Assembly (NCBI GenBank): GCA_021324015.1
Contig: JAJPJX010000136.1
Span: 124,001-188,000 of the forward strand
Reading direction: 5' to 3'
Origin: Solibacteraceae bacterium
GTDB lineage: Bacteria; Acidobacteriota; Terriglobia; Bryobacterales; Bryobacteraceae
Length of the DNA stretch: 64,000 nucleotides
Each line of letters opens with the position of its first letter. The stretch's first letter is position 1. Shown here piece by piece: positions 1 through 7,026 of this stretch. The position numbers and the translations under genes are program-made. Below the pieces are notes generated by a model. The model was not told the origin of the DNA, made no database searches, and saw nothing but the letters and a program-made list of their open reading frames with translations.

Positions 1-139
1 GCGAAGGATCAAGCGGCCGGCTGTCGTCCGGAAAGGCTTCCACTTCCACCAGCCGCTCCAGGTGCTTCAACAGAGTTTCGGAATAATCCGCGATCCCGCT
101 GCGCGAAGGCGGCAGCGGTGAAAAGAAAGCTACGCGCAT
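1..139 (-). CDS. Glycosyltransferase (GT4-like), N-terminal fragment
   Basis: Partial gene; only the first 46 codons are inside the window. The ATG lies immediately after the stop of the preceding gene at 140, so the two are almost certainly co-transcribed and translationally coupled. The visible protein begins MRVAFFSPLPPSRSGIADYS, the typical first beta strand and Gly-rich turn of GT4 (GT-B fold) glycosyltransferases, where 'P.rSGIadY' marks the donor/acceptor cleft. It is the last visible member of the polysaccharide operon starting at 6648. Substrate specificity cannot be read from this fragment. Confidence 0.75.
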   Translation of the reverse strand, partial: MRVAFFSPLPPSRSGIADYSETLLKHLERLVEVEAFPDDSRPLDPS

Positions 140-844
140 TCAGCGAACCAGTTCCATGGAGAAGGTGCCTAGTGCAAACGGAGCCCGGATCACCAGCGGC
201 GTTCGCGCCGGGTCGCGGGCGAAGAACATTTCGAAGCTGAAATTGGAGGCGGGCCCCTTGAAGGTCGCGATCAGCCGGTCTGCCTGCACTTTGACGTCGT
301 TGACCGAAACCACCTGCGGTCCGGTGTATTCCAGCCGTACGTCATAGGCGGCGCCGAACATTACGGTCTGCGGAGGCGCCACTCTTCCCTGCCCCAGCTC
401 CCGGCGCACGAAGTACAGCAAATCCAGTGCGTCTCGGGCGCAGTCAGAGATGGAAAACTCCGTCTTGCCGCCGTTCAGAGTCGTTCGGCGGCCGGTGCTC
501 TCACGGTAATCGAAAGAGGTGGTTTCCTTCGCACGCCGGGTGCCGTGGCTTAGGTCCTTCTCGAACTCCAGGGAGCACAGGTTGCCCGTGGCGGCGGAGC
601 GATAGTGGTCGTGCACCGAGAACCCTGGGATCGAAGCGTCTAGGTTGAACTCGAAGTCCCAACGATCCACGCCTTGATGGGCTGTCAGGTGCGCCTCGCC
701 TAGGCCCAGCCCGCTCGGCCAGTTCACCGAATAATTCAGGCTTTCGCTGGTAAAAGGAAATCCGCTTTGGGCCGCTGCCGGAACGGCGGCCGTCAGGACC
801 ACAACCGCGAGGCCGGCCCACAAACTGCTCCCGGTCCAGCTCAT
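140..844 (-). CDS. DUF3108 domain-containing exported protein
   Basis: 234 aa with a clear signal peptide (hydrophobic residues about 8-25, AAAQS cleavage region), so periplasmic or outer-membrane associated. The mature part is beta-rich with the DUF3108 pattern (LNYSVNWPSGLGLGEAHL near the N-terminus, then alternating strands); this family has no established biochemical function. The start ATG overlaps the stop of the upstream glycosyltransferase (ATGA) and its own stop abuts the next glycosyltransferase start, so it is embedded in the polysaccharide operon. A role in envelope or glycan handling is inference from context only. Confidence 0.75.
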   Translation of the reverse strand: MSWTGSSLWAGLAVVVLTAAVPAAAQSGFPFTSESLNYSVNWPSGLGLGEAHLTAHQGVDRWDFEFNLDASIPGFSVHDHYRSAATGNLCSLEFEKDLSHGTRRAKETTSFDYRESTGRRTTLNGGKTEFSISDCARDALDLLYFVRRELGQGRVAPPQTVMFGAAYDVRLEYTGPQVVSVNDVKVQADRLIATFKGPASNFSFEMFFARDPARTPLVIRAPFALGTFSMELVR

Positions 845-1998
845 CGCTGTGGAATCGGCGCCGGTCTGAGGGCCTTTCCCACCGCGCGGGACTCTTCAAC
901 TACCTGGTAGTAGATCTCCAGCGTCTTCTGCGCCGTCCGACACCAACTGAAATGCGCCGAGCGCTGCAGGCCCAGCCGCTCCATCCGCGCCCGCAATTCC
1001 GTGTCGCGGATCAGGTCCAGCATGGCGCGCGTGATCTCCCCCGGCGTGTACGGATCGAACAGCAGGGCGGCGCCGTCGGCTACCTCGGGCACTGCGGAAG
1101 CACTCGAACATGCCACTGCCTTGGAGCAGGCCATGGCCTCCAGCACCGGCAGCCCGAATCCCTCATAAAACGACGGGAAGACGAACACCTCGCAGGCATT
1201 GTACAGGTGCTGCAACTGCTCGTCCGTCACGAACCCGGTGAAATGAATCCGCTCCGCAATCCCGGATTGCCGGGCCGCCTCCCGGACGCGTGGCGCGAAC
1301 CACGTCTCCTTACCCGCCAGCACCAGGTGGTGCGGCAGCTCGGGACAGGCGCGCAGCATATCGGCAAACGCCGTGATCAGACCGATCTGGTTCTTGCGTG
1401 GCTGTAAATCGCCGACCGAGAGAACAAAGGGCGTATTCACCCGGAGCGCCGCACGCACGTTGGCCGCCGCTTGCAACCGCGAGGTGGGCCGGAAGCTGCT
1501 CTCCGCGGCGTTCGGCACCGCCACCACGCGATCGGGGTTCACCTCCGGATACGCCCGCAAAATCGAATGCCGCGAGAAATCACTGCCGGTCACAATCCGG
1601 GCAGCCTGGCGCACCGTGCGCCCCACGGTCCAGCGGAGTTGCATCGCCCGCAAGGGCGTGAAGTATTCCGGATGCTCCAGGAAGCTGACGTCGTGTACGC
1701 TGACGACCACCGGCACCGGGCAGCCGACCGGTGCGGTGTACTGCACATGGATCAGATCCGGCTGGTCCTCGCGGAGCTTCATGGCCAGATCGAAGCCCAA
1801 GCGCAGGAATGGGTTAGGCGAAACCCAGCGCACGTGGAAACGGGCCGGAATCCACGCCCGGGCGGTCTCCACCGAGAGGTAGGCAAAGAACTCGGAATCC
1901 TGATCCTGAGCCGCAAACCCGCCCGCCAGGTTCCGCGCGTATACCTCGTTTCCCGTCAGATGCCGTCCGATGGCGTGAGCGTCCAGAGCGAAGCGCAT
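841..1998 (-). CDS. Glycosyltransferase family 4 protein
   Basis: 385 aa, GT-B fold. The N-terminal Rossmann-like half starts MRFALDAHAIGRHLTGNEVY. The C-terminal donor-binding half has FVLSVGDLQPRKN (about residue 190) and the GT4 signature FVFPSFYEGFGLPVLEAMAC, whose E-x7-E pair contacts the nucleotide sugar. It probably transfers a hexose to a lipid-linked glycan at the cytoplasmic face. It follows the previous operon gene by 48 nt, the largest gap in the cluster, and a TATACT box 11 nt before its ATG suggests an extra internal promoter. Donor and acceptor sugars are unknown. Confidence 0.88.
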   Translation of the reverse strand: MRFALDAHAIGRHLTGNEVYARNLAGGFAAQDQDSEFFAYLSVETARAWIPARFHVRWVSPNPFLRLGFDLAMKLREDQPDLIHVQYTAPVGCPVPVVVSVHDVSFLEHPEYFTPLRAMQLRWTVGRTVRQAARIVTGSDFSRHSILRAYPEVNPDRVVAVPNAAESSFRPTSRLQAAANVRAALRVNTPFVLSVGDLQPRKNQIGLITAFADMLRACPELPHHLVLAGKETWFAPRVREAARQSGIAERIHFTGFVTDEQLQHLYNACEVFVFPSFYEGFGLPVLEAMACSKAVACSSASAVPEVADGAALLFDPYTPGEITRAMLDLIRDTELRARMERLGLQRSAHFSWCRTAQKTLEIYYQVVEESRAVGKALRPAPIPQR

Positions 1999-2009
1999 CA
2001 GAATCTTTC

Positions 2010-2015
2010 AGTATA
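2010..2015 (-). promoter_or_regulatory. -10-like box (TATACT) before the 841-1998 glycosyltransferase
   Basis: On the minus strand TATACT ends 11 nt before the ATG at 1998, and there is no good Shine-Dalgarno sequence between. It fits the leaderless-type promoters seen elsewhere in the window. No convincing -35 element is visible. Confidence 0.4.
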
Positions 2016-2046
2016 AGTGGTCCGGAAGCCGATGTGAGTACAGGAA

Positions 2047-3222
2047 TTACAATTTAAGTCTGTTCCAGGCTGCCGGCCATGTAAACTCCCGCTCATAGAC
2101 CTCACGGCCCGCCTGGCCCACCCGCCGCCGTAACCCTTCGGAAGCCAGCAGCGCCGAAACCGCTTCTCCAAAGGCTTTCGGCTCATCTGCCAGCAGAATG
2201 TTCTCTCCATCACACGCTGGAAGGCCCTCCGCCCCCAGGTAAGTAGAAACCACCGGCACACCGGCCGCCCAAGCTTCCATAATCTTATATCGCGTACCAC
2301 TTCCGGCGAGAATCGGTACTATCGCCGCTTTATTGCGCGAAATTTCTACAATCGCGTCAGGTATGGTTCCTGACACTTCGATACGTGGATCGCCCGCGAT
2401 CCATTTCCGCACCGCATGGGGATTCTTGCCCACCAGCCGCCAAACCAGTCCGGGCCATCGCTCGCGCAGCACAGGCCAGATTTCCCGCCGGAAAAACCGT
2501 ACAGCAGAGATGTTCGGGTGGTACTCCAGGTTTCCAGAAAAGACAATGGCTTCCTCCTCCCGGTGCGCGGGCTGCGGGACCAGCGGCATGGAGTTGGGAA
2601 ACACTTGCACCCGGGCGGCGGGCGCGATTGTGCGGATCGCCCGGGCATCCTGCTCCGAAGTCGCCAGAAGCCAGGAAAAGCGCGGTAGCCAGCAGCGCTC
2701 CAGATCCAGGCAGGCACCGTGAAACAGCCGGTGCGCCGCCGCTGCCGCGCCGCCCTCCACCCGCGCGGAGCGGGCGTGCAGCACGGATTCGATGTTGTGC
2801 AAATCCAGCACCGTCCGGCCGCTCACCGGCGCAAGCTGCTCCCAGTACGGCGCACACCAGAAATGCTCGATCACCGATAGGTCGTACCGGCGCCCGCCGA
2901 CGATCTCTCGCAGCCGCTCCTCAAATCCCGCGAAGCGATCCACCAGCGGGGGGACCGCCCGCAGCAGACGGCCGGCGTTGCGCAGCGCACGCGCCACAGC
3001 GTGCCTGGCGTGGCGCGGCAGTTCCAGCACGTGCAGGCTGCGCGCCAGCTCGGCGGGAAAATGCCGGAGCGGGTCTACGGCGCCGGGCTCGCGAAATACC
3101 ACCACGTCCACGGCGTACCGCTCAGCCAGGTAGTGGAGCAGCGAAGCCGTCCGCAGGGCCCCTCCACCGGCCAGTGGATAGGGGGTTTCCGGAGCCAGGA
3201 ACAGCGCCGTCCTAATAGACAA
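2047..3222 (-). CDS. Glycosyltransferase (GT4-like)
   Basis: About 391 aa. The protein begins RTALFLAPETPYPLAGGGAL, the Gly-rich N-terminal loop of GT-B enzymes resembling the TIGR03087-like sugar transferases. The donor half has IVFSGNLEYHPNISAV and then GTRYKIMEAWAAGVPVVST. The reading frame opens as far as 3387, but that N-terminus is low-complexity and overlaps the upstream gene by over 170 nt. An AAGGAGG sequence at 3224-3230 points to a start nearby. TTG at 3222 is only 1 nt from it, whereas ATT at 3216 is at the ideal 7 nt, so the true start may be non-canonical. It overlaps the preceding gene slightly. Confidence 0.82.
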   Translation of the reverse strand: MSIRTALFLAPETPYPLAGGGALRTASLLHYLAERYAVDVVVFREPGAVDPLRHFPAELARSLHVLELPRHARHAVARALRNAGRLLRAVPPLVDRFAGFEERLREIVGGRRYDLSVIEHFWCAPYWEQLAPVSGRTVLDLHNIESVLHARSARVEGGAAAAAHRLFHGACLDLERCWLPRFSWLLATSEQDARAIRTIAPAARVQVFPNSMPLVPQPAHREEEAIVFSGNLEYHPNISAVRFFRREIWPVLRERWPGLVWRLVGKNPHAVRKWIAGDPRIEVSGTIPDAIVEISRNKAAIVPILAGSGTRYKIMEAWAAGVPVVSTYLGAEGLPACDGENILLADEPKAFGEAVSALLASEGLRRRVGQAGREVYEREFTWPAAWNRLKL

Positions 3223-4270
3223 ACCTCCTTTGCGCCTCGGCGTAGACTTCGCGCGTGAGCCGGGCAGTGTGCTCCCAGGAAAACTCGCGCGCCCGCCGCA
3301 GGGATTGTTCCCTCCGCGCCGCCACCCACGCGGGGTTCCGCGCCGCCGCCAGCATGGCCTCCACCAGTTCCTGCTCGCTGCCCGCACGCACAGCCGCGTC
3401 GCCCGCCACTTCCCCCACCGCCGGGTCGCGCGAGGTAATCACGCAGGCGCCGCATTGCATGGCCTCCAGGACCGGAAGCCCAAACCCCTCGTAGTGCGAG
3501 GGATACACGAATGCCAGCGCGCCCGAATAAAGCCCCGGAAGCTCGCCGTCCGCCACCTCTCCCGCCAGTCGCAGGCCCGGTTCGACAGCCGGTTCGGGGA
3601 AATCCTCGCGCCGCCGCCCGGCCAGCACCAGATCAATATCCACCTGCTTGCGCACCTCCCGCCAGGCGGCCATCAGCAGCGGCAAGTTCTTGCGCGGCTC
3701 AAGTGTGCCCACGTACAGAAAATAGGGCTTGGTCTGTCCCGGCTCGACCGGACGGAAATGCCGTCCCGCCGCCAGCGGCACGGCCATCACACGCTGCGGC
3801 GAAAGGCGGAAATGTTCGATGGCCTGGCGCCGCACCGCCTGGCTGTCCGTCAGCACCATCGTGGCGATGCCCAAACCCACCAGCACCGGCGTGCGCCGCC
3901 GCACGCGTTCCGCCGCATGATGCCAGCGCGGGTCCATCCACGGCGAAAGATCGTGCAGGGTCAACACGCTCGGCCGCAACGGGACATACGGCACGGCGAA
4001 ATCCGTCCCGTGAAAGATGTCTGCCCGCAGCCTTCCGAGTTCTTTTGTGAGCCCCCACACCCACCAGCGCCGCTCCAGCCGTCCGTGTGGACCCGAACCG
4101 CGCCGAAGGTTCTGCGGTGCCCCTTCCGGCATGGCAAACTCCTGATCGGAAACCAGCAGTACCTCGTCCTCGGGGAATGTCTCCGCCAAGGCTAGACTTA
4201 GCTCCGAAGTATAGCGGGCCAGCCCCCCGCTCGAGAGAATCAGAGGCGTGGCGTCAACGGCCACCCGCAT
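3212..4270 (-). CDS. Glycosyltransferase family 4 protein
   Basis: 352 aa GT-B enzyme. The N-terminus MRVAVDATPLILSSGGLARY is the usual GT4 opening. The C-terminal half has FLYVGTLEPRKNLPLLMAAW (about residue 185) and AFVYPSHYEGFGLPVLEAMQ, with the two conserved Glu of the nucleotide-sugar site. It overlaps the end of rmlB by 17 nt and runs into the next glycosyltransferase, so it belongs to the same polycistron. It is probably one of several sequential transferases building a rhamnose-containing repeat unit; the individual linkage is unknown. Confidence 0.88.
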   Translation of the reverse strand: MRVAVDATPLILSSGGLARYTSELSLALAETFPEDEVLLVSDQEFAMPEGAPQNLRRGSGPHGRLERRWWVWGLTKELGRLRADIFHGTDFAVPYVPLRPSVLTLHDLSPWMDPRWHHAAERVRRRTPVLVGLGIATMVLTDSQAVRRQAIEHFRLSPQRVMAVPLAAGRHFRPVEPGQTKPYFLYVGTLEPRKNLPLLMAAWREVRKQVDIDLVLAGRRREDFPEPAVEPGLRLAGEVADGELPGLYSGALAFVYPSHYEGFGLPVLEAMQCGACVITSRDPAVGEVAGDAAVRAGSEQELVEAMLAAARNPAWVAARREQSLRRAREFSWEHTARLTREVYAEAQRRFVY

Positions 4271-5303
4271 CGGTCACCGAACGTAGCTCCGCCTGGCGGT
4301 TCTCGTAGTTCTGCGCGTAGTATTTCAGATACTCTCCGCTTCGGACGCGGTGAACCCACCCGGAGTTTCGTTGATACCAGTCGATGGTTTTGGCCAGCCC
4401 GCCCTCGAACCGCACTAGCGGCTGCCAGCCGGTCTCGCGCGCGATTTTCTCGCTTGAAAGGGCGTATCGGCGGTCGTGCCCCGGGCGGTCCTGCACGGTC
4501 TGGATCAGGCTCTCAGGTTTCCCGGTAGCAGCCAGAATCATGCGGATCACTTCCAGGTTCGGCAGGGACCGGTTCCCGCCGATGTTGTAAATCTCGCCGT
4601 CCCGGCCTTTCTTCAGCACGGCCCAGATTCCGCGGCAGTGGTCTTCCACGTATAGCCAGTCCCGCAACTGCATCCCGTCCCCATACACCGGAAGGGACCG
4701 GTCCGAAAGCGCATTCGTAATCATCAGCGGGATGAGCTTCTCCGGGAACTGGTAAGGCCCATAGTTGTTCGAGGCGCGCGTCACCACGACCGGCAAATGG
4801 TACGTCAAAAAATACGAACGCGCCAGCAGGTCCGAACCGGCCTTGGACGCCGAGTACGGGCTGCTGGGGTTCAGCGGAAAATTCTCGTCCGCTTCGAGCG
4901 GCGGCGCCAGGCTGCCGTAGACCTCATCGGTGGAGACGTGCAGGAAACGTCCGATGCGTTGAATCCGCGCCGCTTCGAGCAACGTGAACGTACCCCGCAG
5001 GTTGGTTTCAAATGCCGGGCTGGGAGAAAAGATGCTCCGGTCCACGTGCGACTCGGCGGCGAAGTGCACGATGGCCTCGGGCCTGTGCTTCTCCAGAAGG
5101 GAGTTCACTAGCGCGGCATCGCAGATGTCCCCGTGCACGAAGGCGTAGCGCGGATTCTGCCGCACCGGCTCCAGGTTCTCCAGGTTGCCGGCGTAGCTCA
5201 GTTTGTCCAGGTTCAGGATCTCCACCTCAGGATCCGTCCCTAGCGAAAGGCGAATGAACGCGGACCCGATGAACCCGGCTCCGCCCGTGACCAGAAGTTT
5301 CAT
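4254..5303 (-). CDS. rmlB: dTDP-glucose 4,6-dehydratase
   Basis: 349 aa, extended short-chain dehydrogenase. It converts dTDP-D-glucose to dTDP-4-keto-6-deoxyglucose, the second step to dTDP-L-rhamnose, in the cytoplasm. The NAD-binding GGAGFIGSAFI is at residues 7-17, the active-site STDEVYG (Thr-Asp-Glu) follows, and the catalytic YSASK is further on. NNYGPYQFPEKLIP and RDWLYVEDHC are family hallmarks. The ATG at 5303 is chosen because the frame upstream is unrelated sequence. It lies 17 nt after rmlC in the order rmlA-rmlC-rmlB. Confidence 0.96.
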   Translation of the reverse strand: MKLLVTGGAGFIGSAFIRLSLGTDPEVEILNLDKLSYAGNLENLEPVRQNPRYAFVHGDICDAALVNSLLEKHRPEAIVHFAAESHVDRSIFSPSPAFETNLRGTFTLLEAARIQRIGRFLHVSTDEVYGSLAPPLEADENFPLNPSSPYSASKAGSDLLARSYFLTYHLPVVVTRASNNYGPYQFPEKLIPLMITNALSDRSLPVYGDGMQLRDWLYVEDHCRGIWAVLKKGRDGEIYNIGGNRSLPNLEVIRMILAATGKPESLIQTVQDRPGHDRRYALSSEKIARETGWQPLVRFEGGLAKTIDWYQRNSGWVHRVRSGEYLKYYAQNYENRQAELRSVTDAGGR

Positions 5304-5320
5304 ATCGATAGGCGCCCGGT

Positions 5321-5905
5321 TTATTTGTGCTGGGTTTCCCAGTCGTAGTTGATGTGCGGATCGTTGTAAGCGATCCGGCCCTCGTCCTTGGGATCGTAGT
5401 GTCGGTTGGTGAGGTAAACCAGCATGGCTTCCGAGGTGCCCACCACCTTGTAGCCGTGCCCCACACCCGGCGGAATCAGGATCTGCCAGGGCCGCAACTC
5501 CCCCACGTAGATCGTGTTGCGCAGGCCGAACGTGCGCGCCCCCTGCCGCAGATCCACCATCGCCACCTGGAGCATGCCGCGCACCGGCGTCCAGCAATCC
5601 GTCTGCCGCAGGTGGTAGTGGAAGGCCTTGATCGTGCCGCGGTGGCTCACCGTGGCCGAAACCTGGGTACTCTCCACCGGAAAATCCGCCGCCAGGCCGC
5701 TTCCCATGCGCTGGACTTCCAGAAAGTAGCCGCGGTCATCCGGCCATAAGCTCAGCGGCTGGATTTTGACTCCCTCGATCAGGTCTGCCGCTTGCGGCGA
5801 GGTAATCACCGCGCCGATCCCGCGCGGGCAGTCCGGCAGCAGCAGCTCCAACCCCTGGCCGGAGGCCACCCGCAAGGGTTCCTGTACTGCGATGGGCTCC
5901 ACCAT
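5321..5905 (-). CDS. rmlC: dTDP-4-dehydrorhamnose 3,5-epimerase
   Basis: 194 aa cupin-fold epimerase acting on dTDP-4-keto-6-deoxyglucose. Visible family features are DDRGYFLEV, TIKAFHYHLRQTDCWTP (active-site His region), then YVGELRPWQILIPPGVGHGY. The ATG at 5905 has AAGGAGG 8 nt upstream and overlaps the rmlA stop by one base. Compared with the usual RmlC there are about 35 additional N-terminal residues before the conserved core, which also ends slightly early, so this is a divergent member. Its place between rmlA and rmlB supports the function. Confidence 0.88.
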   Translation of the reverse strand: MVEPIAVQEPLRVASGQGLELLLPDCPRGIGAVITSPQAADLIEGVKIQPLSLWPDDRGYFLEVQRMGSGLAADFPVESTQVSATVSHRGTIKAFHYHLRQTDCWTPVRGMLQVAMVDLRQGARTFGLRNTIYVGELRPWQILIPPGVGHGYKVVGTSEAMLVYLTNRHYDPKDEGRIAYNDPHINYDWETQHK

Positions 5906-6648
5906 CAAGCGCCTCCTTCGGCCGTCCTGCCCTTGGCCGACTGCGCCACCAGGTTTCCCGCCCGCAGCAGCGAATCGAACGTGCCCGCGTCCGTCCACCA
6001 GCCCTCTAGGTACGCAAAGCTCATCGTGCCTTCACGGATATAGGCGTTGTTGACGTCGGTAATTTCCAGTTCCCCGCGGCCGGATGGCACCAGCGTGCGC
6101 ACCTTGGCGAACACGCTGTCGTCGTACATGTAGATACCCGTGACCGCGTAGTTGGATTTGGGCCGTTTGGGCTTTTCCTCGATGTTGATAATCCGGTCGC
6201 CCGCGATTTCCGCCACGCCGAAGCGCTCCGCGTCGGGAACTTCCTTTAACAGGATCTTCGCACCGCATGGCTGTTTGCGAAAATCGTCCACGGCCTCGCG
6301 AATGCTGCCCTCGATGATATTGTCCCCCAGGATCACGCAGATTTTGTGTCCGTCCGCGAAGTGTTCCGCCAGCGCCAGCGCATCCGCAATGCCGCCTTCG
6401 CCCTCCTGGTAGGTATAGTCGATGTGGGTCAGGCCAAAGTGCTTTCCGTTGGCCAGCAGGCGCAGGAAATCTCCCGCGTTCTTGCCGCCCGTGACGATCA
6501 GAATGTCCCGGATGCCCGCGTCCACCAGCGCCTGGATGGGGTAATAAATCATGGGCTTGTCGTAGATCGGCAACAGGTGTTTGTTGGTGATCTTCGTCAG
6601 CGGAAACAGCCGGCTCCCCGTCCCTCCGGCCAGAACGACGCCTTTCAT
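5905..6648 (-). CDS. rmlA: Glucose-1-phosphate thymidylyltransferase
   Basis: 247 aa, the first enzyme of the dTDP-rhamnose pathway (glucose-1-P + dTTP). The nucleotide-binding signature LAGGTGSRLFPLT is at residues 6-18 (Ser where most have Thr), followed by KHLLPIYDKPMIYYP and ILGDNIIEG (catalytic Asp). At 247 aa it is the short form, lacking much of the C-terminal allosteric/oligomer part of the roughly 290-aa enterobacterial enzyme. It is the promoter-proximal gene of the cluster. A TATCAT box 8 nt before the ATG and no Shine-Dalgarno suggest leaderless translation. Confidence 0.95.
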   Translation of the reverse strand: MKGVVLAGGTGSRLFPLTKITNKHLLPIYDKPMIYYPIQALVDAGIRDILIVTGGKNAGDFLRLLANGKHFGLTHIDYTYQEGEGGIADALALAEHFADGHKICVILGDNIIEGSIREAVDDFRKQPCGAKILLKEVPDAERFGVAEIAGDRIINIEEKPKRPKSNYAVTGIYMYDDSVFAKVRTLVPSGRGELEITDVNNAYIREGTMSFAYLEGWWTDAGTFDSLLRAGNLVAQSAKGRTAEGGA

Positions 6649-6656
6649 AAGTTCCC

Positions 6657-6666
6657 ATGATACAAT
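6657..6666. promoter_or_regulatory. Overlapping divergent -10 elements for rmlA and the cupin gene
   Basis: The ten bases carry TATCAT on the minus strand (6662-6657), 8 nt before the rmlA ATG, and TACAAT on the plus strand (6661-6666, with TGA in front making an extended -10), 8 nt before the ATG at 6675. The two promoters physically overlap, so transcription in the two directions should be mutually exclusive at any instant. Confidence 0.55.
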
Positions 6667-6674
6667 ACGCCCCC

Positions 6675-7022
6675 ATGAGGGTCTTCGACTGGCAGCAGGT
6701 GGAGCGCGAACAACTGAATCCCATGCTCGCTCGCCGCGTGATCCACGGCGAAAAAATCACTGTGGCGCGGTTGGAACTCCGCAAGGACGCCGTGGTTCCG
6801 CTGCACAGTCACGTCAGCGAGCAGATGACCATGCTCGAGCGCGGCGCCCTGCGCTTCGTCATTAACGGCGAAGAGCGAATCCTCCACGCCGGCGAGGTGC
6901 TGGACATCCCGCCCAACGCCCCGCATATGGTGGTAGCCCTCGAAGACTCCGTGGCCGTGGACCTGTTCACCCCTGCCCGGGAAGACTGGATCCGTGGAGA
7001 CGACGCCTACCTGAGGCGCTAG
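6675..7022 (+). CDS. Cupin domain-containing protein
   Basis: 115 aa single-domain cupin. Motif 1 includes VVPLHSHVSEQMTMLERGAL (His, His, Glu metal ligands about residues 43-50) and motif 2 is AGEVLDIPPNAPHMVVAL (third His). The start at 6675 is preferred to the ATG at 6657 because the putative -10 box (6661-6666) would lie inside the longer frame. It is divergent from the rml operon and convergent with polA, 4 nt apart. The ligand is unknown; such small cupins serve as sugar isomerases, dioxygenases or sensors. Confidence 0.85.
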   Translation: MRVFDWQQVEREQLNPMLARRVIHGEKITVARLELRKDAVVPLHSHVSEQMTMLERGALRFVINGEERILHAGEVLDIPPNAPHMVVALEDSVAVDLFTPAREDWIRGDDAYLRR

Positions 7023-7026
7023 TGCG

